In this document: positions 10,613 through 20,506 of the stretch, piece after piece
Layout of the letters: each line of letters starts with the position of its first letter
Position numbering within the stretch: position 1 is the stretch's first letter
NCBI GenBank assembly: GCA_964200185.2
Contig: CAXNAD020000378.1
Location: 1-20,767, forward strand
DNA length: 20,767 nt
Source: Choristocarpus tenellus KU-1152
Lineage: Eukaryota; Phaeophyceae
Reading direction: 5' to 3'
Made by a program: the position numbers and the translations under genes
The notes under the pieces: generated by a model
The model's database searches: none
Told to the model about the DNA's origin: nothing
The model's input: only the letters and a program-made list of their open reading frames with translations

Positions 10613-10915
10613 TCATCCCTTCTTCTCTATATACCTCAACTGCTTCATCAATGCCTCGTTCTGCGCCTTCGCCATCGAGTCCACTCTCCTCCCTATATCC
10701 GATCCACTGTTCTCGGGCACAATCTTCGCCTCTCTGAGGTTGACATGAGCTCGACTCTGCGCCCACTGCATCAAGTAGTAACCGCCGACAACGGGGATGC
10801 TGAAGTAGACTATACTCATGACCAGCTGCCCTCTGGGTGACAGCGGTATGCGAAACGCATGTATCCGTGCCTTAAGGACCTCATGCTTTTCTCTCAGGTC
10901 ACCCAGGAGACCCAT
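10613..10915 (-). CDS. 100-residue protein with one membrane span
   Basis: Unbroken frame from the first in-frame ATG at 10915 to TGA at 10615-10613. The sequence has the grammar of a real protein. A short N-terminal helix (MGLLGDLREKHEVLKARIHA) is followed by FRIPLSPRGQ, one hydrophobic span at about 31-49 (VMSIVYFSIPVVGGYYLMQW), then a charged tail (SDIGRRVDSMAKAQNEALMK) likely to be helical. There is no signal peptide. Small one-span proteins with this layout are often mitochondrial inner-membrane subunits or assembly factors, but I do not recognise the family. The open frame continues 23 codons upstream without an ATG, and an AG acceptor-like site sits 7 bases before the start, so a 5' leader intron is possible. 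It is head-to-head with the Tim17-family gene at 11415. Confidence 0.7.
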   Translation of the reverse strand: MGLLGDLREKHEVLKARIHAFRIPLSPRGQLVMSIVYFSIPVVGGYYLMQWAQSRAHVNLREAKIVPENSGSDIGRRVDSMAKAQNEALMKQLRYIEKKG

Positions 10916-11414
10916 GGGACTGCCTGTTGTCAGATGAATCCCTGTACTCAAAACAACTTTAACCAACGCTGAGGTAATGCACAAAATCTAATCGTGTTGA
11001 GGTGTACGGACTAGAGTTTGTGAGCAAACAAAGGCTAAGAGATTGCCAACTTGCCCTAGGGAAACTCAGAGATATTAGAGGAGAGGAAAATGGAAGCCAA
11101 AGGAGTAGGTGTGGTCAGTTAAAAAAATGTTAGTCTTGGGTAACACAGAAACCTCGAAGGCGTTCTCGGCAACAAGGGACATTACCATCCAAAATCTCCC
11201 TTCCAAACCATCTCGTTAGGTGTGCAAAACCCTTTCTGTCGGCATATCTACTACCTGGTTGCCCTGTACAGCTCATCGGGGTGCTACAGGCCCTTCACCC
11301 GTCCATTGGGAAGACTTCGCTCTGTATCAACTGAAAGCCGAGGCCCTTGTGTAAGAATCACCTTATCTCGCATCGTCTTTCAAACTTGTGGCTGTCTTTC
11401 CCAGCGTCAGGGAG
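10916..11414. promoter_or_regulatory. divergent intergenic region
   Basis: About 500 bp separates the start codons of the one-span membrane protein (minus) and the Tim17-family gene (plus), so their promoters must lie here or overlap. I see no clear TATA box. Short open frames inside it (such as 11222-11452) have no protein character. Confidence 0.35.
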
Positions 11415-12799
11415 ATGGCAGTCACCGTGCCTTGGTCTACGCTTCGCCCTAACCCACGCGACATTCGGGAGCAGGCTGCCTCGAGCGAGGAATTTGCATC
11501 AAGGGATGACGGAGGTTCCAAGAATAAGAAAGACGTAGTATGGGATGCCAGTGACTTCGGAAGGAGGATGGCCTTCGGATCGATAGTGAGTTTGGAGCTA
11601 CTTGGGGATAGGTTCTCATTAGATAGAATCAGCCACATACTCTGTGGCATCTAGCGCAACACCCTTCGACCAAATATGATGTGTATATGTGTCATAGTAA
11701 CTAACCTTCTGACCTTTCTGGACCCTCCCCATCCATCTGTTCAAGTGTGGGGGTATCACCGGCATAACCTTCGGAGCAAGTGAGTGGTGATTTATCGCGA
11801 ATAAGAGGTTAGTTCGCCGATTTGCGGTCCATGTGCCTGGCACTGGTTTGTGGGACGCGGTGGGTCTCAACTTGTTTCAGTTTTCGCTGATTTCCAGACA
11901 ATACCCTTGGAGTACATGACCATTTTGGCCTCCCACCTTCCTCGTCATGTGCCTGGTCTTTGGGTAGTGGATGGGCATCGTGCAATCCGGGATGACGGCC
12001 AAAACAAGTTCCCTACGACAGCACTCAGGACTAAGGAGTTCACAAGACTGACGGCTCTCTCTGGCACCATCTTTACAGGGTAGGGAACCACCATTGCCTT
12101 GTTCCGCTTTTGAAATGTGAAGTTATGATGCCTTGTTTCGTCTACATTCCATTACCCATTGGTATGCAGGGCACCATGTCTTATTGCACAAATTAATGTG
12201 CAGGAGATCGGTTAAGGATTATCGGTTAAGGATTCTTCTACAGGAGAATGGCAGGAAACTGAAAGTACAGATGAGGTAGCAAAAGTTTCTTAAGTTGAGC
12301 AATCCAGTGCAGTGTTCTTAGGTTGTGCTGAAAGTGCGGTCTCAGCCTTGTAGGTGGTTGTGAACAAAATGTTACACGTCACTCATGCACTCTATATAAC
12401 CTCACAATCTTGTAATGGCAAAAAGTTAGTAATTGCTACCTGTAGCCCTAACCGGAACCCTGGCCTAATGACCATTTAGCCGTGTCAACCTCACCTCTTC
12501 CACAACGCCTTGTGATTGTTCAGAGTATACCCCCCTGCTGGACACAGAAGATACTGGTTTTTTGGAGTTTGGTCCACTTATACGTATAGATCCCTGCTCT
12601 GCTCCTCAGGTTCTTTTGCACTTATCAGAGTGCCAAGTACGCAGCAAGCTTGGCAAGGAAGGAGGACGACTTCTTCAACGTCGTCATTGCATCTGCTTTC
12701 TCTATTGCACCAATGCTACCCTTCCCGACTATACGAGCACGCTTCCCATATGCAGTGCTGTTGATTGCGATGGATACTCTTAACAGTCATGTACTATAG
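11415..12799 (+). CDS. Tim17/Tim22/Tim23-family membrane protein, four exons
   Basis: Exons 11415-11585, 11746-11779 (only 34 nt), 11881-12079 and 12610-12799 join in phase (0, 1, 2) to give 197 residues with TAG at 12797-12799. Introns are 160, 101 and 530 bp; donors are GTGAGT, GTGAGT and GTAGGG, acceptors TTCAAG, TTTCAG and CCTCAG. The first span (about 51-70) reads RMAFGSICGGITGITFGAIF with Gly at 55, 59, 63 and 67, the repeated GxxxG pattern typical of this family. The second span is LTALSGTIFTGFFCTYQSAK, crossing the exon 3-4 junction. NVVIASAFSIAPMLPF and FPYAVLLIAMDTL are likely third and fourth spans. The charged N-terminal 45 residues precede the first span. Known members are inner-membrane protein translocase subunits and complex I subunit NDUFA11/B14.7; the latter is possible from size and topology, but I cannot decide. 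ATG 11415 is the first in-frame Met after a stop at 11352. Confidence 0.8.
12207..12234. repeat. 14-bp direct repeat, two copies
   Basis: ATCGGTTAAGGATT occurs twice without a gap, inside intron 3 of the Tim17-family gene. It is a simple local duplication. Confidence 0.9.
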
Positions 12800-13657
12800 T
12801 ATTTGACAATATTTACCATGGTTGAGAAGTCTTAAACTGCTGTGTGGGATTGGGTTGGTACTTGAGCCTCTAATCACATTGTAAATGGCTGGAATGCGAA
12901 GAAAATGTTGTTGTGACCCCAGCGCAGGTAATCCTTGGTTCTTGGAGGCCCCGAGTCATTCCTTGCTTGTTGAGATTTCCAGCAACATTACGGGTTTTTT
13001 TTTGTGGGTAACATCCATCATAGTGAGAAGGGTGGTTGTTGCTTGCATTGTGGCGCACAGCGCTAGCTGGACACTTGATCAGTGATGCAGTGGGACCTAA
13101 GTGTAGAGAGAGAGGCGAGGATCTCTCACAGTGTTTTGTGCCCCTGATAAAGAGGAGCAGATTTCAAAATAATGATGCCCATGCAATGCAGGCAACCATT
13201 GAATTATGATATATTGGAACAGATACTGTTCCTTTTTGCCAAGATTTTGATAGGGATAGAGGACAAGGCTTGAAGGAATAGTCTATCCCCGTAGTAGGCT
13301 GCAGCCAAAACATGGTATTAGCACCAATAGGTTCAACCTTCAGCCTTACCCTGATCCGACCCTCCACACATCTTGTCATCACTCAGAAAGCGCATCCATG
13401 CTTGTTGAGATCTTCTATGGTGTATCTGTGCAATCTGGTAGAACCAATGGATGTGCCATGAGAGTGTTTCGTGTTATTAGTGTCTTACAAGCAGTACACT
13501 TTTTACTTCAATACTCTCTGTCTGCTTTCTGCGCAGAAAACATACTGAGGATGAAAAGAACCAAGGAGTAAACACAAAAATGTTGGTTGGTTCCAATGTT
13601 AAGATATGGATGGGTTGCCTGCTGACCTGCCGACTAAGTTGTAATGAGGTACTGTGC
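12800..13657. other. 3' flank of the Tim17-family gene; no gene seen
   Basis: No recognisable gene. Open frames at 12885-13085 (plus), 13164-13382 and 13477-13698 (minus) lack motifs and paired splice sites. Confidence 0.45.
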
Positions 13658-13915
13658 CAAAGTAAACGAGAGGTATCCAAATGTTGACCGTTTTGCATTT
13701 TAAGCCATCTTTTCCCATCTTTTGCAAATCATCCATGTTTCCGTGGATGAATTGCTAAGTTGACTTGAGGGCATTGATTTCTATATTGTTTGAAAATTTT
13801 GGAAAGTTCAGAAAACATACAATGCGCCTTTTTTTGTAAAAGTCAAATTTTGCACATGTTTGTCAGCACCCTTAAATGGAACTCTGGGCACCTCTCATTT
13901 ACTTCGGCTCACTGT
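13658..13915 (+). repeat. dispersed repeat, copy B
   Basis: Second copy of the family seen at 8256-8525, in the same orientation. It keeps AAACGAGAGGTATCCA, TTTTAAGCCA, a CCATGTTTCCGTGGATGAA version of the core, TTGACTTGAG and the TTTGTCAGCA...GGCACCTCTC end. The two open frames at 13790-14080 and 13860-14093 lie in and beside it and are incidental. Confidence 0.8.
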
Positions 13916-14118
13916 CTTTCCCAACATTTTTTCATTCCCATCATCGTCCCCTGTGAGCTTTACCTCTCACACCAAGTGCTTCCTGGTCATCCAAATCTCA
14001 CATCATTTCACATTCTGGTTGCACTTGTGGTACAATATTTCCATCAGCGGTTCTCACATTATTTCCAGGACTCTACATGAGGTTGGGGAGTGAGATATCA
14101 TTTCAGAGGTATGTAGGG

Positions 14119-14210
14119 TTGCATTTTAAGGATACCTAAAAAAAGAAGTTATTTTGTACAATTGCAGAAATTGTCTTTGCTTAATTGTGATGTTATTTTG
14201 TGTGTGGAAA
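14119..14210 (+). repeat. second dispersed repeat, copy 1
   Basis: Aligns with the minus strand of 18534-18634. Both contain TTGCATTT, AAGGAT, CCTA, TTTTGTACAATTGCAGAAA, TTTGCT, ATTGTG and TGTGGAAA in order. It follows copy B of the first repeat by about 200 bp, so it could be the far end of a longer element. Confidence 0.7.
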
Positions 14211-15103
14211 TCTTAGAAAAACCTCTTCCCGCGTATGTTGGTGACTTGCATTGAATGAGAACCTTTATTGATCCACATTGTCGGCAATTACATAATGTGA
14301 CCTATCATAGGTGATCCCAACGTTCAAGCTGTGGAGCTGTGTGTGTGGAAGAGTGAGCCAGGATACCTCGTTGACGGAGTGGCTACCCTGTCATTTTTTT
14401 GTACTTTTAGAGTTATGAGTAACTACGATTCAATAAAACCAAGAAGAGTTGAGATCAATTGTACTTGAAGTTTCTAATTAGTTGATAATTTTCTGGTGGA
14501 GGAGTACGTTGCTTGCTTTGATCAATATTTTTTCACGTTGCTCTTGGTGCATCTCATCCCATGCACTCCATGCTCTCCTACAACCTCCATGCGCCTTGGC
14601 TCAACTGGTGAATAAGCAATTCGACGAAAAAATGAGTACACGAGAGTTTTCGAATCGATTCATACCCTCCCACTCCATCCATATCTATATACAGACTGGG
14701 GAAGTAAAGAATGAAGTGGTAAGGGTTCATGGAACGGTACGAATCACTTGACGTGTTGTTGTTGGGAATCTCTGATATTTCTGCTATATTCACCTTCCTG
14801 ATAAAAACTCTGTAGTCGTATTCTCTTGTACTGATTGGAGTTCTTTCTCCCTCTAACCATATTGTCTTCAAAATGTCAATGGGCATTGAAAAACGCAGTC
14901 CAGAACCTTACATACAATCTAGGTAAGAAAATATATCAGGAATTGCCATCTGTAGGGAAGCAAGCCTGTCAGCCTCTTGAAACTTAGTTCCAAGGCTTCC
15001 TTCGACACTGTAATGTTGCCGCACAGACAACCAGAATTGCAGCATACATTATCTTCTTCAGCTTCTTGCAGGTACTTCAGTTTGTTCGTACACAAGCGAG
15101 GTG
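14211..15103. other. no gene assigned; one weak exon-like patch
   Basis: Opposed open frames at 14482-14751 (plus) and 14578-14886 (minus) have no motif. On the minus strand, about 15081-14919, a frame reads EAEEDNVCCNSGCLCGNITV then SKEALELSFKRLTGLL and stops at a TAG. It is exon-like in composition, but I could not find a partner exon. Confidence 0.25.
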
Positions 15104-15123
15104 ATATATATATATATATATAT
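15104..15123. repeat. (TA)n microsatellite
   Basis: An alternating TA tract. Confidence 0.9.
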
Positions 15124-15653
15124 GTATGCAGCATACATATAGATTCGGATACAGGGACTGAGGGGATCAGTATCTCCTTCATTGACTTGAGGACAGATTC
15201 AGGCTGAGCCTAGGGGAACAGAATATGAGTATGACTGCAGGCACAGACCTGCACGTATGTAACTAGAACTGGAGGAGCGCAACTCAGACTCGGAACCAGA
15301 ACCTATATTGTAACCTTGGACCCATACGTGCACCTTTCCCGCCAGAGGCCTCATTCGGACTGGAGACAAGATTGGACCTGAAGCTTTAGATCCAGGACCA
15401 TAGGTTGTCACTATCAGCCCAAGGACCTGTTGTTAGACAGTATGACGATAATATAATAGTGGTGTAAGTGTTGAAACTCATATGTTCACTTGTTGTGTTT
15501 TGTCTTGGGTTCAACTCTCGCACTAAGCTCTTTGAGTTTTGTTACGACACCGTGCAAAGTAATAGGCCTGCGATGAACCATACTCCTTACCTGTATATCT
15601 CGAAAACATAAGCTCAGTCCTGCACCCAACACATGTGCATTCGGTGACCTCAG

Positions 15654-15774
15654 ACCTGTACCTCTATCCTTGACTTAAACTCAGAAATCAGATCGAGCGG
15701 ACCAAATGATCACATTGCCAGTCCAGTATATGAAGTTTTGCACCCGCAATATTCCAGTTCAGCAGCAGAAAGGG
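15654..15774 (+). other. candidate internal exon, Ser/Pro-rich
   Basis: An AG acceptor (GACCTCAG) precedes 15654 and a GTACCT donor-like site follows 15774. The frame between them reads TCTSILDLNSEIRSSGPNDH then IASPVYEVLHPQYSSSAAER. The composition suits a disordered or cytoplasmic tail. No neighbouring exon could be joined, so this is only a candidate. Confidence 0.22.
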
Positions 15775-15779
15775 GTACC

Positions 15780-16816
15780 TAGAGAGAACCCTTCCTCTTC
15801 AATGTCAAGTACTCCAGAGAAAAGAAGTTGGACCAAGTCATAGGATATGGGACACCCACATATTATGTATCCTTTTTGCTTGGCTTGTTCACTGTTAAAA
15901 TTCAGCCCTCGATGCACCAAGTGATATACCAGAGAAGGTTACAGGGACAAAAAAATTAATGTTTGAACCCAGTCACAATTCGGGCTGCTTGAAATTATTC
16001 CAGGGTTGGTATGGCGATGGGTGGATCCTTCAACAATTTTCCCTGCATCTTCCTTAAACAGATTTGATGTGGGCTACATGTTTTGTAGTTCTATATATTT
16101 CCAAAGGGTTAACCTGTCCAAATCCACTGCCGATACTCCCCCCATTTAAAACACCACCTTGTTAACTCGCTATGATCTCTCCACCAGTTAACTACAGATG
16201 TTAGGGAAGAACTTATGCACAGAACGAATGGTTCAGAAAGGTATCTGCTCAACAATACAACCAAAAACAACACAATTATATGCCCTCTTCACGTCAAAAC
16301 CACAGAAGGCAAACAAGCGATTATTTTCTCTTAGCGTATTACGTACCACTGGTGCTAACCGTGGGTGGTAATAATGAGATGGTGCTCTTGGTTGAAAAAA
16401 ACATACTCTATTGGGTGCCAAGAATCTCCCACTTTAGTGCACAACTCCGCTATCAACTTTAGCATATATATGCGCTTTTAACATGGACGTAAATTGTGAT
16501 ATACACTAAATAGTTCTCGGGAATATAAGCGGGGGACATAAAATTATGGCATGCAGGTGGTGCTACTGTGTTGAGGCTGAAGATCAGCATCATGTGCATC
16601 TTGTAGGGTATCGTTACGATAGTAATTCATTCCTGTTGTATTGTTGGAAGACATGTGCATATATATTTATATCACGCCTGTAGAACCTCCAACTTTGGGA
16701 CAATAGCATCACTCCCCCCTGAGTTGGGTAACCAGAGCAATATATTGATTATAGTAACTCCCAAACACCAGGATAATACTCCAGTTTGTACATCATGCTA
16801 AAACAGAGAAGGTCGT
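15780..16816. other. gene-free stretch
   Basis: I see no gene, array or clear repeat here. Open frames at 16233-16421 (minus) and 16280-16462 (plus) overlap each other and have no motif. Confidence 0.45.
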
Positions 16817-16906
16817 TCAATAATCCTTAATGGGCCTACAGGGAATATGATGCGGTGATATTGGGCGATCTGCCTTGGGAACATGCGACTTGTGGTCTCG
16901 ATTCCT
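16817..16906 (-). other. candidate terminal exon
   Basis: A pyrimidine-rich tract and an AG acceptor (CTCTCCTCTGG...TTTACTCAG) precede 16906. The frame reads RNRDHKSHVPKADRPISPHH then IPCRPIKDY and ends at TGA 16819-16817. Another minus-strand open patch at about 17183-17050 (GLPVGVNIEGLAGRFNDGST) could be an upstream exon, but phases were not fixed and the plus strand is open there too. Confidence 0.22.
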
Positions 16907-17350
16907 CTGAGTAAACATGGTCCAGAGGAGAGCGGCAAGACGCATAGGCTTATCCTACAATTAGGGGTTTGCAACTGCCCCCGGTAATTTTCTATGAATT
17001 TCGTTGCTGTTGCCTATAAATAGTATGGGCAGCGTATCTAGAACAAAAATAATCAAGGAACATCTGGCATATGATGTGATACATAAAATATGCAACAATC
17101 TGTCCAACACCACATCCAATCAGTAGATCCATCGTTGAATCTACCTGCCAATCCCTCTATATTTACACCAACGGGAAGGCCTGCATGATGTAGTATCAAG
17201 CCAATAGATTGTCCTCATCTTGCAGAAGCAACAATAATCTCAAACCTTTATTGTTACAATTAATAAATTGACAACGTTATTATTGACATCACTCGACCAG
17301 AACATGTTGCACACTACTTTATACATAAGTACATTTATACGCACATACAA

Positions 17351-17360
17351 CCCCCCCCCC
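17351..17360. repeat. C10 homopolymer
   Basis: Ten consecutive C residues on the plus strand. Confidence 0.95.
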
Positions 17361-17466
17361 TGATGAAATCTTGGACATTCTGGCATACAAATTGTGCTTG
17401 GTCCCTACTAGTCTCTATTCCCATTTATGGACTTTGAAGTATATATATGCATGCATAGATACACAC

Positions 17467-17480
17467 ATATATATATATAT
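17467..17480. repeat. (AT)n microsatellite
   Basis: A short alternating AT tract next to ACACAC. Confidence 0.9.
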
Positions 17481-17639
17481 GGAGAAATGTGTACTCTCTA
17501 CCACACAAAGTAGTGTATACACCACTGTAAACTATTCAATATCGACCAAATCAACACGTTTTTGTCCATATTCTACACATACATGGAATTTAGCTCTACT
17601 AAATTGCACCAGTTTGTCTTGGCAAAATGTCATCAAGAC

Positions 17640-17890
17640 AAAAAACGAGAGATATAGAGTTGCATTATGGGATGCTCACATGTCCAAAGTTTCCTCTTCT
17701 TGTACAAACGAGTATAGGAACTTTCCTGAATTCTGTCTACAAGTTTCAAAACAATAAAGAGACGAATGATCTCAAGTCAAACATAGCCCTTCATCCATAG
17801 GAATATGGGTGAATTTTACAAGATTGGAAAACTGGCTTAAAATACAAAATGGCCAAAACCTGGATACCTGTGATTTACTCTGGCTCACAG
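17640..17890 (-). repeat. dispersed repeat, copy C (inverted)
   Basis: Third copy of the family at 8256-8525 and 13658-13915, in the opposite orientation. Read on the minus strand it shows CCAGAGTAAA, GGTATCCAGGTTTTGGCC, TTTTAAGCCAG, CACCCATATTCCTATGGATG, TTGACTTGAG and a CAACTCTATATCTCTCG end. It covers the 3' half of the 128-codon plus-strand open frame at 17371-17757, which is therefore not a gene. Confidence 0.8.
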
Positions 17891-18106
17891 CAAGAAAACA
17901 AATCTCCATACTCATCTTATGTGTTTGAAATATTTCCTTTGGATATCGCTAACCCTGGGAACCTTACAACGCAGTCCGAAAGTCCAAATTGAAATAATCA
18001 AAAGGTTAATAACTTCCTACTTACACAACAGGCGCTACCCTAATATATCTACAAGCAACACATACACATCTCTATACCAAGTTCTGCTTCCTAGCTAGGA
18101 GCTCAC

Positions 18107-18300
18107 CCCCTCCATCCTCTCTCCCCTCTCTAGTGTCTCATATATTGTGAAACAGAGCATTGTGAAATAGATAGGGGATGATTTGATCTGTTTCACAATT
18201 GTATGATCAAGCAAGGAAAACAGATGAGGTCTTTTGAGTAGACCAAACACGCCAGAGGTAACTTTTGCAATGCCATTCTGTTGCGCCAACTCCTCATTAG
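18107..18300 (-). other. candidate internal exon
   Basis: A CTAG acceptor precedes 18300 and a GTGAGC donor follows 18107. In phase 1 the frame between them reads NEELAQQNGIAKVTSGVFGL then LKRPHLFSLLDHTIVKQIKS. The alternative donor GTGAAA inside it would end the exon after DHTI. Possible partner segments upstream on the same strand are near 18870-18820 (DSFDGSGDIKDHSKNGDSLE) and 18745-18700 (LSILRLENRIEELQL before GTGAGT). Phases between these were not reconciled, and the first partner is also open on the plus strand. Confidence 0.28.
18144..18199. repeat. 12-bp perfect inverted repeat
   Basis: ATTGTGAAACAG at 18144-18155 is exactly complementary to CTGTTTCACAAT at 18188-18199, with a 32-bp loop. 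A third, one-mismatch copy of the left arm (ATTGTGAAATAG) starts at 18159 in the loop. It could form a hairpin. Confidence 0.9.
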
Positions 18301-18533
18301 CTAGTCAGCAAAAGCAAGAATTTCCCATATATTTTGTTGACGCCCCTTCAAAAAGGTCTACTTACATATTCCTATAGTCAGTATATGCATAACGAATGCA
18401 AGAGTGAGCCAAACCGATCGAGAGGCAGGCAGGCTTGCACCCTTTTGCGTAAGCAATTATCCTTACCCTATACAATACACTTTATTTCACGGTTTTATGT
18501 GCACAACAGTGCACACAAAATTGATATCCCACC

Positions 18534-18634
18534 CTTTCCACATACAAAGTGACACACCACAATCCAGCAAAAACTCTTTCTGCAATTGTACAAAACGTCA
18601 CCTTTTGCCCTTTCTAGGAATCCTTCAAATGCAA
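18534..18634 (-). repeat. second dispersed repeat, copy 2 (inverted)
   Basis: The minus strand matches 14119-14210 as described there, including TTTTGTACAATTGCAGAAA. It explains the open frame at 18404-18667, which I do not call. Confidence 0.7.
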
Positions 18635-18879
18635 CCCTGTCTACCTTTTGTTGGTTTGACTCAGTAAATGTAGACTTCCCCTAAAGTTAAACTCACCAGT
18701 TGGAGTTCCTCTATTCTATTCTCCAACCTCAAAATAGATAGCCTACTACTGAATATAAGTAGTTCAACTACCGACTTCCCAGAGAGGTAAACAGCTAAAA
18801 CACCTCCAAACTATCTCCATTCTTGCTGTGGTCCTTGATGTCACCACTCCCATCAAAAGAGTCACCTAATGATCATGAC

Positions 18880-20240
18880 ATTAGGCCAGTGGATGTGGAC
18901 GCGGGGGGAAAGCAATACGTTGGAACCTGCCACTGAGAGTCCTCCAATTCTGCCCCAGGGTCCCAGCGAATAAACTGCTAAGAAAATGAAACAAAAAAAA
19001 TAGTAGGGAAGTGATTGATCTGATGCACATACATGCTTCTCTTATTTCCTTTTGTCCTCTGCCTAAGTAAGGCTACCTGCAAACAGGAGTAGCTAGATAA
19101 TCCCTTGTTACATTGACGCATTTTTGAACTTTCAAGGAAGAAATACTAACAACAACAATGGTACTGAAAATAATATCAATAAAATTCCAAAGTCATGATT
19201 TGCACAAGGTGGAGTATGTTGCAAGAGGTGAACATGTCCTAGTTTGACTCAAAATTGCATAGAGATCCTGCTTGAAAGATGTTTTCTTTCCAAAATTAGC
19301 ATCACTAAAACACTTATGAAAGCATAAGACAAGGTATCATAGGGGATATTGCAGCGAAGTGCAACATCGTAAGATAAAATGTTAAAAACGCAAATGAGCT
19401 TAGAAGTACAATAATGTTAAATACTACAATTCCATGTTTATTGGTGTAAGTAGTAGTAACAATAAAACACTACTGGATCATGGTGTAGGGGATGTTGTAT
19501 GGTCAACATATCTTACTTGACTCAATCTGGTACAGTACTGTAGTGCAGACACTTTCCTTCCATCACCATTCAGATTCGATGCTGCTTATATATTATATAC
19601 ATACATATATTTCACAAAGTGTCCAATACTACCTCAATATTGTCTTGCCATCATTCTTATTATTGCTATTTTAAATAGTAACGTAAGTTCATACACGCCT
19701 CAGCGATCAGTATCCAACTACTACTACACTACTACAACTACCTCTTCAGCACCAAAGAAACACTGATGTCAAATATTTTTTTCTTTATATATTTTTTAAT
19801 CAAAAAAGGTCATATTTTTTGTATAGTAGACTGTTGACTCTAAACTGGAAAATCCTTTACTTTTTCTAGTTTTTTTTTTCACAAAATAGGTCCATGATAA
19901 CTGTTAGGTCTGCAGAACAAGACACAACACAAGAGGAGACTCAAAGTTTCTGGGGGGGGGAGGGGGCCTATACCAGAGTATCCATTTGACCAAAATCAAG
20001 AAAAGTGCATTTACATTATCCATCAGGTGTATGCAACCAAATCACCCAAAAATTGCTACATGAAAGAATTGACCCCAACTGGACAGCCGCCACCCCCCCC
20101 AGACATTTTGAGCTGGATATAGATGTAACTTTTATACTACGTAGGTAACATAACAAAATATTGATATATCAGAAATACCATCAACACTTACTCAAAATAC
20201 TATCATTTAGTCAATTCCAGTTTTTAGGATAACTTTAGGG
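18880..20240. other. gene-poor, low-complexity stretch
   Basis: AT-rich DNA with a CTACTAC-type run near 19718-19740, a G run near 19951-19960, a C run near 20092-20100 and T runs near 19870. I see no supported gene. Confidence 0.45.
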
Positions 20241-20297
20241 TTTAGTGCATTTCACGCCTCCTTGATCGTTTTCCTCCCAATCTTAAAATGTGACCAG

Positions 20298-20506
20298 GTG
20301 TCAAGGTACATGCATCCATCAATCTACAATTTCCGATATCTACACCACCCTTGAGGTCTGAACTAGCGAGCATGGCTGCTGAAAAAGTCTTCGCAGCCAC
20401 AGAGGAAGTGCCACCCAAAGATACAAGTGATGTAACTGCCAATATTGTCAACTTGGTGTCTTCATACACAGTCCATTTGTTGGACTCTGAGTCAGAAGTC
20501 CTTTAA
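20298..20506 (+). other. candidate terminal exon (strand uncertain)
   Basis: On the plus strand a GACCAG acceptor precedes 20298 and the frame reads VKVHASINLQFPISTPPLRS, then ELASMAAEKVFAATEEVPPK, then DTSDVTANIVNLVSSYTVHL and ends at TAA 20504-20506. It contains an ATG at 20372. The minus strand is also open at 20469-20242 (TVYEDTKLTILAVTSLVSLG...), so either strand could be the coding one. The balance of charged residues and the clean stop favour plus, but I recognise no family. Confidence 0.3.

Noticed and set aside
12170-12214. Alternative fourth exon for the Tim17-family gene after the GTATGCAG acceptor.
   Set aside because: It is in phase, but ends after about 15 unremarkable codons. 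The acceptor at 12608-12609 instead continues the GTIFTGFF motif and adds hydrophobic spans typical of the family.
14578-14886. 102-codon minus-strand open frame.
   Set aside because: No motif or splice partner, and the plus strand is open over the same span.
15190-15420. Plus-strand frame with acidic and Pro-rich patches such as NSDSEPEPIL, interrupted by TAA, TAA and TAG.
   Set aside because: Considered as a pseudogene or an alternative genetic code. The other genes here use TAA, TAG and TGA as normal stops, and the patches follow a GGACCTG/CAGACCTG-type repetitive pattern, so coding is not supported.
15505-15530. GGGTTCAACTCTCGC resembling a tRNA T-arm.
   Set aside because: No D-arm, anticodon arm or acceptor pairing could be found in the 80 bases upstream.
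17371-17757. 128-codon plus-strand open frame.
   Set aside because: Its 3' half lies in inverted copy C of the dispersed repeat and it begins in microsatellite DNA.
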